Source: Acinetobacter sp. MB5 | GTDB taxonomy: Bacteria > Pseudomonadota > Gammaproteobacteria > Pseudomonadales > Moraxellaceae | Direction: 5' to 3' | Length of the DNA: 64,000 nt | Assembly (NCBI RefSeq): GCF_003261585.1 | Contig: NZ_POVU01000010.1 | Location: 1 to 64,000 of the forward strand | Shown: positions 42,118-50,521 of the stretch, piece after piece | Numbering within the stretch: the first letter of the stretch is position 1 | How the letters are laid out: each line of letters starts with the position of its first letter | The notes under the pieces: model-generated | Databases searched by the model: none | Told to the model about the DNA's origin: nothing | Seen by the model: only the letters and a program-made list of their open reading frames with translations | Translations under genes and position numbers: made by a program

Positions 42118-43158
42118 TTATTTATGATCATGCTGATGATGGATATCAGGATAATGTGCATGGGTGTGCTGTAGTACTTCGTGTTTATGGAAATGACGAT
42201 GACGAACACCTTCGGCTACAGGATAATCATGATCGTGCTGATGATGTTCGTCATGAATATGCTCATGGTCATGGTAAAGTTCTTGATGCGTATGTAAATG
42301 CTCATGTTTTTCTGTTAAATGGAGCCATACACCAAAAGCCATCAAAGCGCCTGCAATTAACAAAGAAAGCGTGATGGGTTCTCCTAATACGACTGCGATC
42401 AATGCACCAATAAACGGAGCAATCGAAAAATAAGCGCCTGTTCTCGCTGTTCCCAAATGACGTAAACCAATCACAAATAACGTCAAACTAATACCGTAAG
42501 CAAAGAAACCGACTAACATTGCCCCAATGCTATTTAACATGGTTGGAAAAGTTGTTTTGACAGACATCGCTAATAGTAAGTTGACGATACCTGCACTTAA
42601 GCCCTTGATTGATGCGATCCATGTTGCATCTGTTAAGGAGACTTTACGGGTTAAATTGTTATCAATCGCCCATGCCAAACAGGCTGCGAGTACTAACCAA
42701 GATGCTGAAGCATGGGAGAAACTAAAATCACCTGACCAGCTTAAAATTAAAGCCCCGACAACAATCGAGATCATGCCAATAAAAATGCGTTTATCAACAT
42801 TTTCTTTAAATACACACCATGCCAATACTGCGGTTAAAACAGCTTCCATATTTAAAAGAAGTGATACATTTGTTGCAGGTAAATGAGACAGTCCAAGCAT
42901 AAGTAACACAGGCGCGATGACTCCACCACTTACAATCGTTCCAATGAGCCATGGAATTTCATCTTTAGCGAGATGCACTGGTGACGCTTTGGTAAGGAAA
43001 CGATAAATGCTAAGCCCTACGCCTGAACCAAGGTATAAAAGAGCGGCAAGTAACCATGGATTAATATCACTGAGTAATAATTTCGCTAAGGGCGTACTTA
43101 CACCAAATAAAAATGCTGCTCCTAAAGCGGATAACACACCAATATTTTTGATATCCAT
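42118..43158 (-). CDS. EamA/DMT-family transporter with histidine-rich tail
   Basis: 346 residues. Ten membrane helices in two EamA repeats (VLSALGAAFLFGVSTPLAKL at the start, FSIAPFIGALIAVVLGEPI near helix 9) occupy about residues 1-285. The last ~60 residues form a His/Asp/Glu-rich tail (HEHLHTHQELYHDHEHIHDE and more). The tail suggests metal binding or metal-linked regulation, as in ZIP and CDF transporters; the substrate is unknown. The start is 3 bases from an opposite-strand ATG. Confidence 0.83.
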   Translation of the reverse strand: MDIKNIGVLSALGAAFLFGVSTPLAKLLLSDINPWLLAALLYLGSGVGLSIYRFLTKASPVHLAKDEIPWLIGTIVSGGVIAPVLLMLGLSHLPATNVSLLLNMEAVLTAVLAWCVFKENVDKRIFIGMISIVVGALILSWSGDFSFSHASASWLVLAACLAWAIDNNLTRKVSLTDATWIASIKGLSAGIVNLLLAMSVKTTFPTMLNSIGAMLVGFFAYGISLTLFVIGLRHLGTARTGAYFSIAPFIGALIAVVLGEPITLSLLIAGALMAFGVWLHLTEKHEHLHTHQELYHDHEHIHDEHHQHDHDYPVAEGVRHRHFHKHEVLQHTHAHYPDIHHQHDHK

Positions 43159-43227
43159 TGTTTGAATTCACTGACCTCATTTTTTGTATTATATGATTAT
43201 CAAAATTTAAATTTGATTAATAAAGTC

Positions 43228-43521
43228 ATGATACTGATAAAAGGAGTCTACGCTCCTTTTTTAAGTGATTCTATAAATAAGGTTTGGGTTAAAGAAGCTG
43301 CGATCCAAATGAATGGAATCGATATTGTTATTCCTAATGTGAGTGCACTTACAGGTGGAACAGATTTACCTAATTCTGCTTTACTGCTCAATGCAGCATT
43401 GTCATGGTTACGTCAATCCCCTTCTAGTGCTGTCGTACTGATCTCCAGTGCTTCTGGTCGCGAAGTAAATATGTTTGCGGAGCCATATGGTGTTCAATTT
43501 TATATAAGCTCATCATTATAA
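43228..43521 (+). CDS. Hypothetical protein
   Basis: About 97 residues from the ATG at 43228 (MILIKGVYAPFLSDSINKVW); a start at 43162 would leave only 3 bases to the divergent EamA start and no promoter room. No family is recognised. Residues about 30-80 (IVIPNVSALTGGTDLPNSAL) look like an alpha/beta fragment. No clear ribosome site is seen, so it could be a gene remnant. Confidence 0.35.
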   Translation: MILIKGVYAPFLSDSINKVWVKEAAIQMNGIDIVIPNVSALTGGTDLPNSALLLNAALSWLRQSPSSAVVLISSASGREVNMFAEPYGVQFYISSSL

Positions 43522-43594
43522 ATGCCTTTTTATAAAATAAAGCTTCTTTCTCAATTTTGACCCAGATTTTGGTGTTCTTTTTTTCCAAGTTACT

Positions 43595-44131
43595 TTAGAA
43601 AGATGATCCGGGAAGCATTAAAAAATCGAGCTCCTCGGCTGTAGAACTCCTACCCAATACTTGATTACGATGGGGATAACGGCCAAAACGGTCAATGATT
43701 GCTTTATGCTTGATTTCAAACTCTAGATTGCCTTCTAGACCAGGCTGATTAAATAATTTGAGAGCTTCCTGATGAATCACGCTGGATTCAGAGTGCATGT
43801 AGGGGAGATAACAAAATGCACGCATATGTGGAGCCAGATCTTTATCACAACCGTTACGAATCGCTTCCTGAGCCAAGACCAATGCTAGTGAATCTGCACT
43901 GAATGCTTCTGCATGCCCCCTAAAAATATTTCTGGAAAATTGATCAAGTAGAATAATTTCAGCGAGTCGCCCCATCGCATTGTCACGCCAAGAAAATAGT
44001 TCAGCTCGTTTCGCCTGAACCAACAGGTCAGTAAAACGTTCACGAATCAAGAGATCCAATTCAGGTTCACTTTTGAACCACTGGCTAGGCTGAATCTCTT
44101 CAAACCAAAACTTGATAACAGTTTGATACAT
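43595..44131 (-). CDS. DUF924 family protein
   Basis: 178 residues. FWFEEIQPSQWFKSEPELDL at the start, GRLAEIILLDQFSRNIFRGH, then HMRAFCYLPYMHSESSVIHQ and DRFGRYPHRNQVLGR are the hallmark motifs of DUF924, an all-helical TPR-like family of unknown function. AAGGAA lies 9 bases before the ATG. It stands alone between a hypothetical gene and the replication region. Confidence 0.85.
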   Translation of the reverse strand: MYQTVIKFWFEEIQPSQWFKSEPELDLLIRERFTDLLVQAKRAELFSWRDNAMGRLAEIILLDQFSRNIFRGHAEAFSADSLALVLAQEAIRNGCDKDLAPHMRAFCYLPYMHSESSVIHQEALKLFNQPGLEGNLEFEIKHKAIIDRFGRYPHRNQVLGRSSTAEELDFLMLPGSSF

Positions 44132-44408
44132 TTAGTTTTTTCCTTGTATTTGTTTAGTTATATAAATGCAGCAATGAGAAAATGATGATCTTTATTGATA
44201 TGCTGAATCTCTTCATTAAATTCTACTCTGTTTTAAGCAATTTATTCGAAATAACATCTAATAAGCATCTTAAGCTACATATGTTCATGATTTATTGATT
44301 AATGCCGAATCCATTCATTGAAGAATAGATAAATTGTGTAATGTAGTGATGTCCTAGAATGGTGGTGAACCGAATAATCATGTGTATTCACAATTAAACT
44401 GAGATGAG
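44132..44408. other. Non-coding gap before the replication repeats
   Basis: About 280 A+T-rich bases between the DUF924 promoter and the first 138-bp repeat. No gene or defined site is seen. Confidence 0.4.
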
Positions 44409-44729
44409 CTTTCATCAATGATGAGGTTACTTAACTTATGTAAGTTATGAAAAAATCAAGCTTATCAGGAATCCGTCCACATATTGCCGTCCGGATGAAT
44501 GCTTTATTGCTATATCGGCCGTCCAGACACCATATCAAGACAATCACTTTCATCAATGATGAAGTTACTTAACTTATGTAAGTTATGAAAAAATCAAGCT
44601 TGTCAGGAATCCGTCCACATATTGCCGTCCGGATGAATGCTTTATCGCTATATCGGCCGTCCAGACACCATATCAAAGCAATCACTTTCATCAATGATGA
44701 AGTTACTTAACTTATGTAAGTTATGAAGC
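44409..44729. repeat. 138-bp tandem direct repeats, 2.3 copies
   Basis: Units start at 44409, 44547 and 44685 with an exact 138-base period; the third is cut after about 45 bases, just before the rep stop. Each full unit holds the palindrome TAACTTATGTAAGTTA, related to the CATAACTT octamer, and an iteron-like TCAGGAATCCGTCCACAT. It also has several GCCGTCC blocks. This suggests extra Rep- and partition-protein sites downstream of rep. Confidence 0.8.
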
Positions 44730-44740
44730 TTATTATTAAA

Positions 44741-45721
44741 TCATTTAAATTTTTCTTTGAAACCAACCTCTAATAAATACTGATAATACTTTTGTACATT
44801 TTTCTGCTCTTGAAGCTCGCTAGCTATTCTTTCACGGAAGTCATCTATTGACTCACCAATATTCGCATACTTCGCTCCAAATTTTGGATATAACACTAAA
44901 TCACATAGCTTATTTGCAAAAAAAACACTCTGCTTTGGAGTCAATAAATAACTTGGCTCTAACACGATCTCATTTGAGTTTGAATTTAGATCGACTTTAA
45001 GATCAAATGAAAATTCTATATGTGTAATTGTTCTGCCTTCTTTTCTTTGAACATAATTCACATCAATATCAGTAAATTTATTAATTTGATCTATTGCAAC
45101 TGTCAGCACGCGTTTCTTAAAATCGCCCATTACTTTATATTCATTTTCAAGTAAACCTAGCTTTTCTCTTAACTGAAGAATACTAATATATAATTTTCCT
45201 TTTCCCTTCCATCTGATCAATAATTCATATAGCCGTATAGCATAGACACTCGATAGTTGCGAAATTTGTTTTAATTCATAACGCGTGAATTTTTCTTCGA
45301 GCTTCACAAATAATTGTAAAATATCTTGCGTAAATACGAGCTGAGCACAAGCAGCTTCTTTGACATAACCAACTTTAGAGACCCAACGGCTTTTATAAAT
45401 CGCTGGTTTCCCTGTTAGAGGGTCTATAGCTTTATAAGTGAGCCGACGTTCAAATAAATTATCACATGCGGTCTGTAGGGCCTCATACGCTGATTGGCGG
45501 CCTAAATTGAAGTGCTTCATATATTCTGATGCGTGAATTGTCAAAACAGTATCTGAGGTAAGATCTTTTTCAATATCTCTTGCCGCGATAATTGCAATTA
45601 GAATTAAGCGTTGTTCAGATAAGTTTAAAGAGTAAGATGCTTCAATTAAGTTATTATCTTTATATATTACATTCGCCATGTCATGACTCATCATGAAAAC
45701 ACAATCTATGGACATTAACAT
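44741..45721 (-). CDS. Rep_3-family (RepB-type) plasmid replication initiator
   Basis: Up to 326 residues. Two winged-helix domains are expected: the N-terminal half has LSEQRLILIAIIAARD, and the middle has KLEEKFTRYELKQISQLSSV followed by YAIRLYELLIRWKGKGK, the conserved Rep_3 core. MGDFKKRVLTVAIDQINKFT belongs to the DNA-binding helix of the second domain. It binds the 22-bp iterons just upstream (45751-45882) to open the origin. The first 14 codons are probably not translated; MANVIYKDNN (ATG at 45677-45679) is a good alternative start. Confidence 0.88.
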   Translation of the reverse strand: MLMSIDCVFMMSHDMANVIYKDNNLIEASYSLNLSEQRLILIAIIAARDIEKDLTSDTVLTIHASEYMKHFNLGRQSAYEALQTACDNLFERRLTYKAIDPLTGKPAIYKSRWVSKVGYVKEAACAQLVFTQDILQLFVKLEEKFTRYELKQISQLSSVYAIRLYELLIRWKGKGKLYISILQLREKLGLLENEYKVMGDFKKRVLTVAIDQINKFTDIDVNYVQRKEGRTITHIEFSFDLKVDLNSNSNEIVLEPSYLLTPKQSVFFANKLCDLVLYPKFGAKYANIGESIDDFRERIASELQEQKNVQKYYQYLLEVGFKEKFK

Positions 45722-45750
45722 TTAACGTCCATATTTTAAAGTTTTTTTTT

Positions 45751-45882
45751 GATGTAAGGGATTTGTCTATATATGTCAGGAATCCGTCCACTTATTGTCA
45801 GGAATCTGTCATTTTGAATCACGGAATTTGTCCACATAATGACAGGAATTTGTCCATATAATGACAGGAATTTGTCCATATA
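45751..45882. repeat. oriV: six tandem 22-bp iterons
   Basis: Six contiguous units of 22 bases start at 45751, 45773, 45795, 45817, 45839 and 45861. The last two are identical, with core GACAGGAATTTGTCCATATA; the others vary (GTCAGGAATCCGTCCACT, GTCAGGAATCTGTCATTT, CACGGAATTTGTCCACAT), and the first is the most degenerate. The even period puts all sites on one helix face. They lie 30 bases upstream of rep, the usual iteron position. Confidence 0.88.
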
Positions 45883-45970
45883 TATTCTCTGAAAGCTATA
45901 TTCTGTAAGCTTTGCAGCGAATCTATAAATATAAAATAAATAAAATTATAAATTTAAAAAAAGAATTACT

Positions 45971-45979
45971 TGTGGATAA
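45971..45979 (-). promoter_or_regulatory. DnaA box in oriV
   Basis: TGTGGATAA, the reverse of the consensus TTATCCACA, lies 89 bases beyond the last iteron in a strongly A+T-rich stretch (45900-46050) that could be the unwinding element. Confidence 0.7.
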
Positions 45980-46057
45980 CTTTATAAAAAAGCCTTATTT
46001 TCCTATTTATAGTTGATTCAATGTATAAAAACTTATAAATTACGGTTAACAAAATTA

Positions 46058-46074
46058 CGTAACTTACATAACTT
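46058..46074. promoter_or_regulatory. parA operator: partition octamers abutting the start codon
   Basis: CGTAACTT (46058-46065) and CATAACTT (46067-46074) lie directly before the parA ATG, leaving no ribosome site. They match the octamer arrays at 47051 and 60499, so the ribbon-helix-helix partner probably autoregulates here. Confidence 0.65.
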
Positions 46075-46713
46075 ATGATTATTTTAGTTGGTGGTGAAAA
46101 AGGTGGAGCTGGCAAAAGCTGTCTTGCCCAAAACTTAAGCGTTTATTTACAAACAAAAAATAGAGATGTTCTTTTACTCGATGCGGATCCTCAAGGGACA
46201 ACGACAGACTGGATTAAAGAGCGTGATGATAATGAAGAATTGAAAAATATTCCATCGGTTCAAGCATCAGGAAACATTCGTCTTGTTTTAAAAGATTTAG
46301 CAAAAAGATATCAAGATATTGTCATTGATGCTGGTGGACAAGATTCTGAAGCCCTACGTTCTGCAATGACAATAGCAACGCATATGTTACTTCCTTTTAG
46401 ACCCAAACGTAGAGATCTAAAAACATTAGACCATATGGAGCAAGTGTTAAAATTAGCAAAAGCAGTCAATCCTGATTTAAATGCGCGAGCGATTATTACT
46501 CAATGTCCAACTCTACCATCGCAAGTTCAACGCATTTTAGATGCAAAGGATGCATGTTTATCTTTTGGCATTAAAGCGTTAGATCAAATAACTACAAATC
46601 GGAATGTTTATGATGATGCTGATGAAAACGGCCTTTCAGTATTTGAAGTAACAAGTGATCCTAAAGCAAAAGCGGAAATTGAAGGCATCGCACAAGAATT
46701 CTTAGGAGTGTAA
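46075..46713 (+). CDS. parA: ParA-type partition ATPase (short, type Ib)
   Basis: 212 residues, the short ParA form lacking an N-terminal helix-turn-helix. The deviant Walker A is GGEKGGAGKSCLAQNLS, Walker A' and B regions are LLDADPQGTTTDW and DIVIDAGGQD. It uses ATP-driven binding to the nucleoid to move the plasmid. The start is fixed by the P-loop; the ATG directly follows an octamer repeat with no ribosome site, so the mRNA may be leaderless. The partner gene is 3 bases downstream. Confidence 0.9.
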   Translation: MIILVGGEKGGAGKSCLAQNLSVYLQTKNRDVLLLDADPQGTTTDWIKERDDNEELKNIPSVQASGNIRLVLKDLAKRYQDIVIDAGGQDSEALRSAMTIATHMLLPFRPKRRDLKTLDHMEQVLKLAKAVNPDLNARAIITQCPTLPSQVQRILDAKDACLSFGIKALDQITTNRNVYDDADENGLSVFEVTSDPKAKAEIEGIAQEFLGV

Positions 46714-46716
46714 TTT

Positions 46717-47016
46717 ATGGTAGGTCTTAGTGGTTTGAAAAAGAAAACTGAAGAAATCTCAGAACAAGATCAGCTGGTTGAAAATTTCATTTCTGGTGCT
46801 GAAAAAAGAGTTAAGGATTTGGAAGTTTCTCAAAAGAAATTTGTTCGCTGTACATTCTCATTAAATGAAGAATTAAGTCAGCTTATTGATGATCTAATTG
46901 TTAAGAGCAATAACGCACGTGTGAACCGATCAAGTATTGTGAGAATAGCTCTAGAATCATTAGCTGAGCAAACCCCTGAAGAGTTTCAGGAACTCATTAA
47001 TAAAAATTCTAAATAA
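46717..47016 (+). CDS. Ribbon-helix-helix partition protein (ParB/ParG-like)
   Basis: 99 residues. A flexible charged N-terminal half is followed by a C-terminal ribbon-helix-helix: FVRCTFSLNEELSQLIDDLI, then RVNRSSIVRIALESLAEQ. This is the plan of ParG and omega proteins: the tail stimulates the ParA ATPase and the dimer binds short tandem repeats. It is 3 bases after parA and followed 34 bases later by seven CATAACTT octamers, the likely centromere. Confidence 0.82.
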   Translation: MVGLSGLKKKTEEISEQDQLVENFISGAEKRVKDLEVSQKKFVRCTFSLNEELSQLIDDLIVKSNNARVNRSSIVRIALESLAEQTPEEFQELINKNSK

Positions 47017-47050
47017 TAGAAATGCTATTTAATTTATTGAAATTAGATAG

Positions 47051-47106
47051 CATAACTTCATAACTTCATAACTTCATAACTTCATAACTTCATAACTTCA
47101 TAACTT
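47051..47106. repeat. Seven tandem CATAACTT octamers (putative centromere)
   Basis: Seven exact head-to-tail copies of the 8-mer CATAACTT, with no interruption, just after the ribbon-helix-helix gene and upstream of the siderophore promoter. The same octamer precedes parA and forms a longer array at 60499-60594. Confidence 0.85.
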
Positions 47107-47249
47107 ATGCATAAATAGGTGATTTTCCTAGAGAAAGGTGTATTTATTTTTTCATAAATACATGATTTAAAATAAATTATTATATTTTTAGATAGTTTTA
47201 CAAATTTTAAGGTCATTAAATAGAATTATTATTGTTTATTAATGTAAAT

Positions 47250-47268
47250 AATAATAATTATCATTTGC
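47250..47268. promoter_or_regulatory. Fur box upstream of the siderophore operon
   Basis: AATAATAATTATCATTTGC matches 14 of 19 positions of the Fur consensus GATAATGATAATCATTATC. It lies about 55 bases before the first synthetase ATG, so iron repression is expected. Confidence 0.78.
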
Positions 47269-47323
47269 AATATTTTTAACTAATGCTTAATATCCGCCTA
47301 CCTCCTGATAAAGAGTGATATTG

Positions 47324-49114
47324 ATGAAATCAACCACGGATAGAATAGCTTTACAGCATTTAATAAATTCATATTTCCAAGAAACAGGCTATGGCCACAT
47401 TATTTCTGTTGTAGAACAATCACAAGCACATCGTATAAAAAGTGATCATTCCCCAATTTTACGCATTCCACTTACATCACTTCAAGCACATGTTTATTTT
47501 CCTATTTCATATCAAAGTCATGTGGGGCGCCATCGATTTTCAGGCTTACCATGGGTTGAACGTGAGGGTATAGAAATTGAAATTAGCCCAATGAATTTAG
47601 CGGCTAATTTATTAGAAAATCTGGTTCATCAGCCTAATCAGACAGCATTAGATGCATCGTCTTTACTTGAATGTTGGATTCAGAGCCGCCGAGCTTTAAA
47701 TCAATTCCTAAGTTATCGGGAAGTTGAGCTTGATCAGGTGACGACACTAAAGCAAAGTTTTATTCAGAGTGAACAAGCTTTGGTGTTAGGACATAGCATG
47801 CATCCATCCCCAAAAAGTCGTCAGGGATTTGTGCAGGATGACTGGAAAATTTTCTCACCTGAAACTCGAAACACATTCAAAATGCAATTTCTCTATGTAC
47901 ATCCAGTACATGTCGCCCATGATAATGCGCATGGCATTTCGATTCCTACACAGTTGAAAAATGACTTAGAGCCTTATTTTAATGATTATCATCGGGCAAA
48001 AATGGCTGAATATCCTGAGTATGCTTTGCTGCCATTACACCCTTGGCAAGCACGTTACCTCAAAGATAAAGCATGGTATCAACAACTTTTACATGAAAAT
48101 AAGCTGATTGATTTTGGCGCTTTGGGATGGGACATGAAGGCAACGACTTCTGTTCGAACACTGTATAGTGAACAGGCACCATGGATGTTTAAAACGTCTA
48201 TGACTGTCGCGGTGACAAACTCTGTACGCGTGAATTTATATAAAGAATGTCACCGTGGATTATTGAGTTATCGCTTATGGCATGATGACTGTCTTGTTGA
48301 CTTTAGAAACCGTAATCCACGATTGCAGGTGCTAAGTGATCCAGCCTGGATTGCTTTAAAATTTAATAGCGAAGTGTTGGATGAAACGATTTGTATTTTA
48401 CGAGAGAATCCATTTAACGCTCAGGATGATATCACCTGTATTGCATCGCTTTGCCAAGACAACCCAATCCAAGAAAAAAATCGTTTTAATGAGATCTTCA
48501 CCACAATTTCAATAAAAACAGGAAAGTCTGAAGAAAAAATTGCTTTGCAATGGTTTGATCAGTTTTTGGAAATGACAATTTTGCCTTTGATGGAACTTTA
48601 TCACGAATTTGGTATGGCGTTTGAGGCACATCAACAAAATACCTTAATTGAACTCGAACAAGGCATGCCTAAAACAGTTTGGTTCCGTGACAATCAGGGT
48701 TTTTATTATATACGGGAATTAGCAACTCAAATATTAACGCGGTTTCCTCAATTGGAAACAGATGGGCAGGCAGTTTGTCCTCTTTCTTTGGTGAATGAGC
48801 GTTTCCGTTACTATTTTATTGGGAATACCTTATTTGGTTTGATCAATGCGATTGGTGCATCTGGCGTTGTTTCTGAAAAGAAATTGATTGAAATGTTGCA
48901 AGCTTATTTATTGCGAGCTTATAAAAAATACCCAGATAGTCAATTACTGCAAACGGTACTGTATCAGGAAAGCTTCCCATATAAAGGAAATATGATGACC
49001 CGTTTGTATGAGCTTGATGAATTGCAAGCCCATATTTCACAGCAATCGATTTATATTGATTTAAAAAACCCGTTGCATATTCAGCAGGCAGTTCGGGAGG
49101 CCGACCATGCTTGA
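47324..49114 (+). CDS. NIS siderophore synthetase (IucA/IucC family) 1
   Basis: About 596 residues. Family motifs are the nucleotide-binding GHSMHPSPKSRQGF (about residue 145), LLPLHPWQARYLKD (about 240), the KATTSVRTLYS and KTSMTVAVTNSVRVNLYKE core, and the C-terminal FhuF-like tail. NIS synthetases couple citrate or a substituted citrate to an amine or hydroxamate using ATP via an acyl adenylate. I start at the ATG at 47324 (MKSTTDRIAL) rather than a GTG 9 bases earlier. It is first in a long operon under a Fur box; the next gene overlaps by 8 bases. Confidence 0.88.
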   Translation: MKSTTDRIALQHLINSYFQETGYGHIISVVEQSQAHRIKSDHSPILRIPLTSLQAHVYFPISYQSHVGRHRFSGLPWVEREGIEIEISPMNLAANLLENLVHQPNQTALDASSLLECWIQSRRALNQFLSYREVELDQVTTLKQSFIQSEQALVLGHSMHPSPKSRQGFVQDDWKIFSPETRNTFKMQFLYVHPVHVAHDNAHGISIPTQLKNDLEPYFNDYHRAKMAEYPEYALLPLHPWQARYLKDKAWYQQLLHENKLIDFGALGWDMKATTSVRTLYSEQAPWMFKTSMTVAVTNSVRVNLYKECHRGLLSYRLWHDDCLVDFRNRNPRLQVLSDPAWIALKFNSEVLDETICILRENPFNAQDDITCIASLCQDNPIQEKNRFNEIFTTISIKTGKSEEKIALQWFDQFLEMTILPLMELYHEFGMAFEAHQQNTLIELEQGMPKTVWFRDNQGFYYIRELATQILTRFPQLETDGQAVCPLSLVNERFRYYFIGNTLFGLINAIGASGVVSEKKLIEMLQAYLLRAYKKYPDSQLLQTVLYQESFPYKGNMMTRLYELDELQAHISQQSIYIDLKNPLHIQQAVREADHA

Positions 49115-50510
49115 TTTTATTGGCGTAGGATTAGGGCCATTTAATTTGAGTTTGGCTGCTCTATTAAATCAACATGATGCTTTAAAGTATCGTTTTTTTG
49201 AGAAGCATGCAAAATTTGATTGGCATTCGGGATTACAACTTCCCAATGCTATGTTACAAGTTCCATTTATGGCTGATTTGGTGAGTCTTGTAGAACCGAC
49301 CAGTCCATATAGTTTTTTGAATTATTTGAAAGATCAACAGCGACTCTACAAATTTTACTTTCGAGAAAATCTTTATATTCCACGTAAAGAATATAACCAC
49401 TACTGCCAGTGGGTTGTAAAGCAATTACAAAATGTGCAGTTTGGGAGTAGAGTGACTGAGATTGCACCCATTTCTAAGGGCTTTCAAGTTATTACAGAAC
49501 AACAGGGACGGCTTTCAATCCATCAAACACGAAAGCTAGTTTTAGGTGTTGGAACAGTACCTAGACTGCCACAACCGTTACAGATACTCGCTGAACAAAC
49601 CCCGAACTGCTTACATTCATCGAATTATTTAAATCAACTGGATGAGAGTGACTTGAAAGGCAATGTAGTCTTAATTGGCTCGGGTCAGTCTGCTGCCGAA
49701 ATCTTTATCGATCTGTTTGATCGGCAAATTTCAAATGACACGGGTTTGGCGAAGTTTCATCTGTATTGGTTAACGCGTTCCCCCGGTTTCTTTCCAATGG
49801 AAAATACACCGCTAGGTCTAGAGAATTTTAGCCCAGATTATATGCAGTATTTTCATCAACTTCCTAAAGAACTAAAGGATAAATTGCCTGCTGAACAAGC
49901 TCACCTTTATAAAGGTATCAGTAGTAAAACGATTCGTGATATTTATGAGCGCCTTTATCATCGTAGTATCGGTCAGGCAGAAACCCATGTCACACTTGCA
50001 GGTCATCATCAGCTTGAAAATGCTGAACTTGCAAGCTCGAAACAGATTGAATTAAAGTTTTTCCAGACACAAAAACGTCATGTGATTCACCTGCAGGCAA
50101 ATACCGTAATTGCAGCAACGGGTTATCGTTATCCGACCTCTCATTTTTTGAATAAATTAAATCATCTTATTCCCCTAGATTCACAACATCGCTGGCAAAT
50201 TGATGCCAAACATCAGCTTCAATATGAGGGTGAAGGTGAAATTTATATTCAAAATACAGACTTACACCATCATGGCGTAGGGACACCAGACCTAGGTTTG
50301 GGGGCATTTCGTTCAGCAAAAATTGCCAATCAAATTTTAGGCCAACCCTATTTTGAGCTTGAAGCAAGGCAAAGCTTTCAAGAGTTTCAAATCTCTGAGC
50401 CACATCCATTACCAACAGTTGTACGAACATCTAAAGCTGCATATCGGTCAGAACATGTTTTGTCTCAGTTTTCAGGCAAACAAAATGCTGAGTACACCAC
50501 TAAGTCGTGA
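49107..50510 (+). CDS. Siderophore amine N-hydroxylase (lysine/ornithine/diamine monooxygenase, IucD-like)
   Basis: 467 residues of the flavin N-monooxygenase family. FAD site DFIGVGLGPFNLSLAALL, substrate region QVPFMADLVSLVEPTSPYSF, NADPH site VVLIGSGQSAAEIFIDL, and the late ATGYRYP motif. It would hydroxylate the terminal amine of lysine, ornithine or a diamine; in the related acinetoferrin the amine is 1,3-diaminopropane. Overlap with the previous synthetase shows coupled translation. No diaminopropane-forming dat/ddc genes lie in the window, so that precursor, if used, comes from elsewhere. Confidence 0.88.
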   Translation: MLDFIGVGLGPFNLSLAALLNQHDALKYRFFEKHAKFDWHSGLQLPNAMLQVPFMADLVSLVEPTSPYSFLNYLKDQQRLYKFYFRENLYIPRKEYNHYCQWVVKQLQNVQFGSRVTEIAPISKGFQVITEQQGRLSIHQTRKLVLGVGTVPRLPQPLQILAEQTPNCLHSSNYLNQLDESDLKGNVVLIGSGQSAAEIFIDLFDRQISNDTGLAKFHLYWLTRSPGFFPMENTPLGLENFSPDYMQYFHQLPKELKDKLPAEQAHLYKGISSKTIRDIYERLYHRSIGQAETHVTLAGHHQLENAELASSKQIELKFFQTQKRHVIHLQANTVIAATGYRYPTSHFLNKLNHLIPLDSQHRWQIDAKHQLQYEGEGEIYIQNTDLHHHGVGTPDLGLGAFRSAKIANQILGQPYFELEARQSFQEFQISEPHPLPTVVRTSKAAYRSEHVLSQFSGKQNAEYTTKS

Positions 50511-50521
50511 GGAGACGGGCG

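Noticed and set aside
47051-47106. Tandem octamers as a CRISPR array
   Set aside because: The unit is 8 bases with no spacers, and no cas genes are present.
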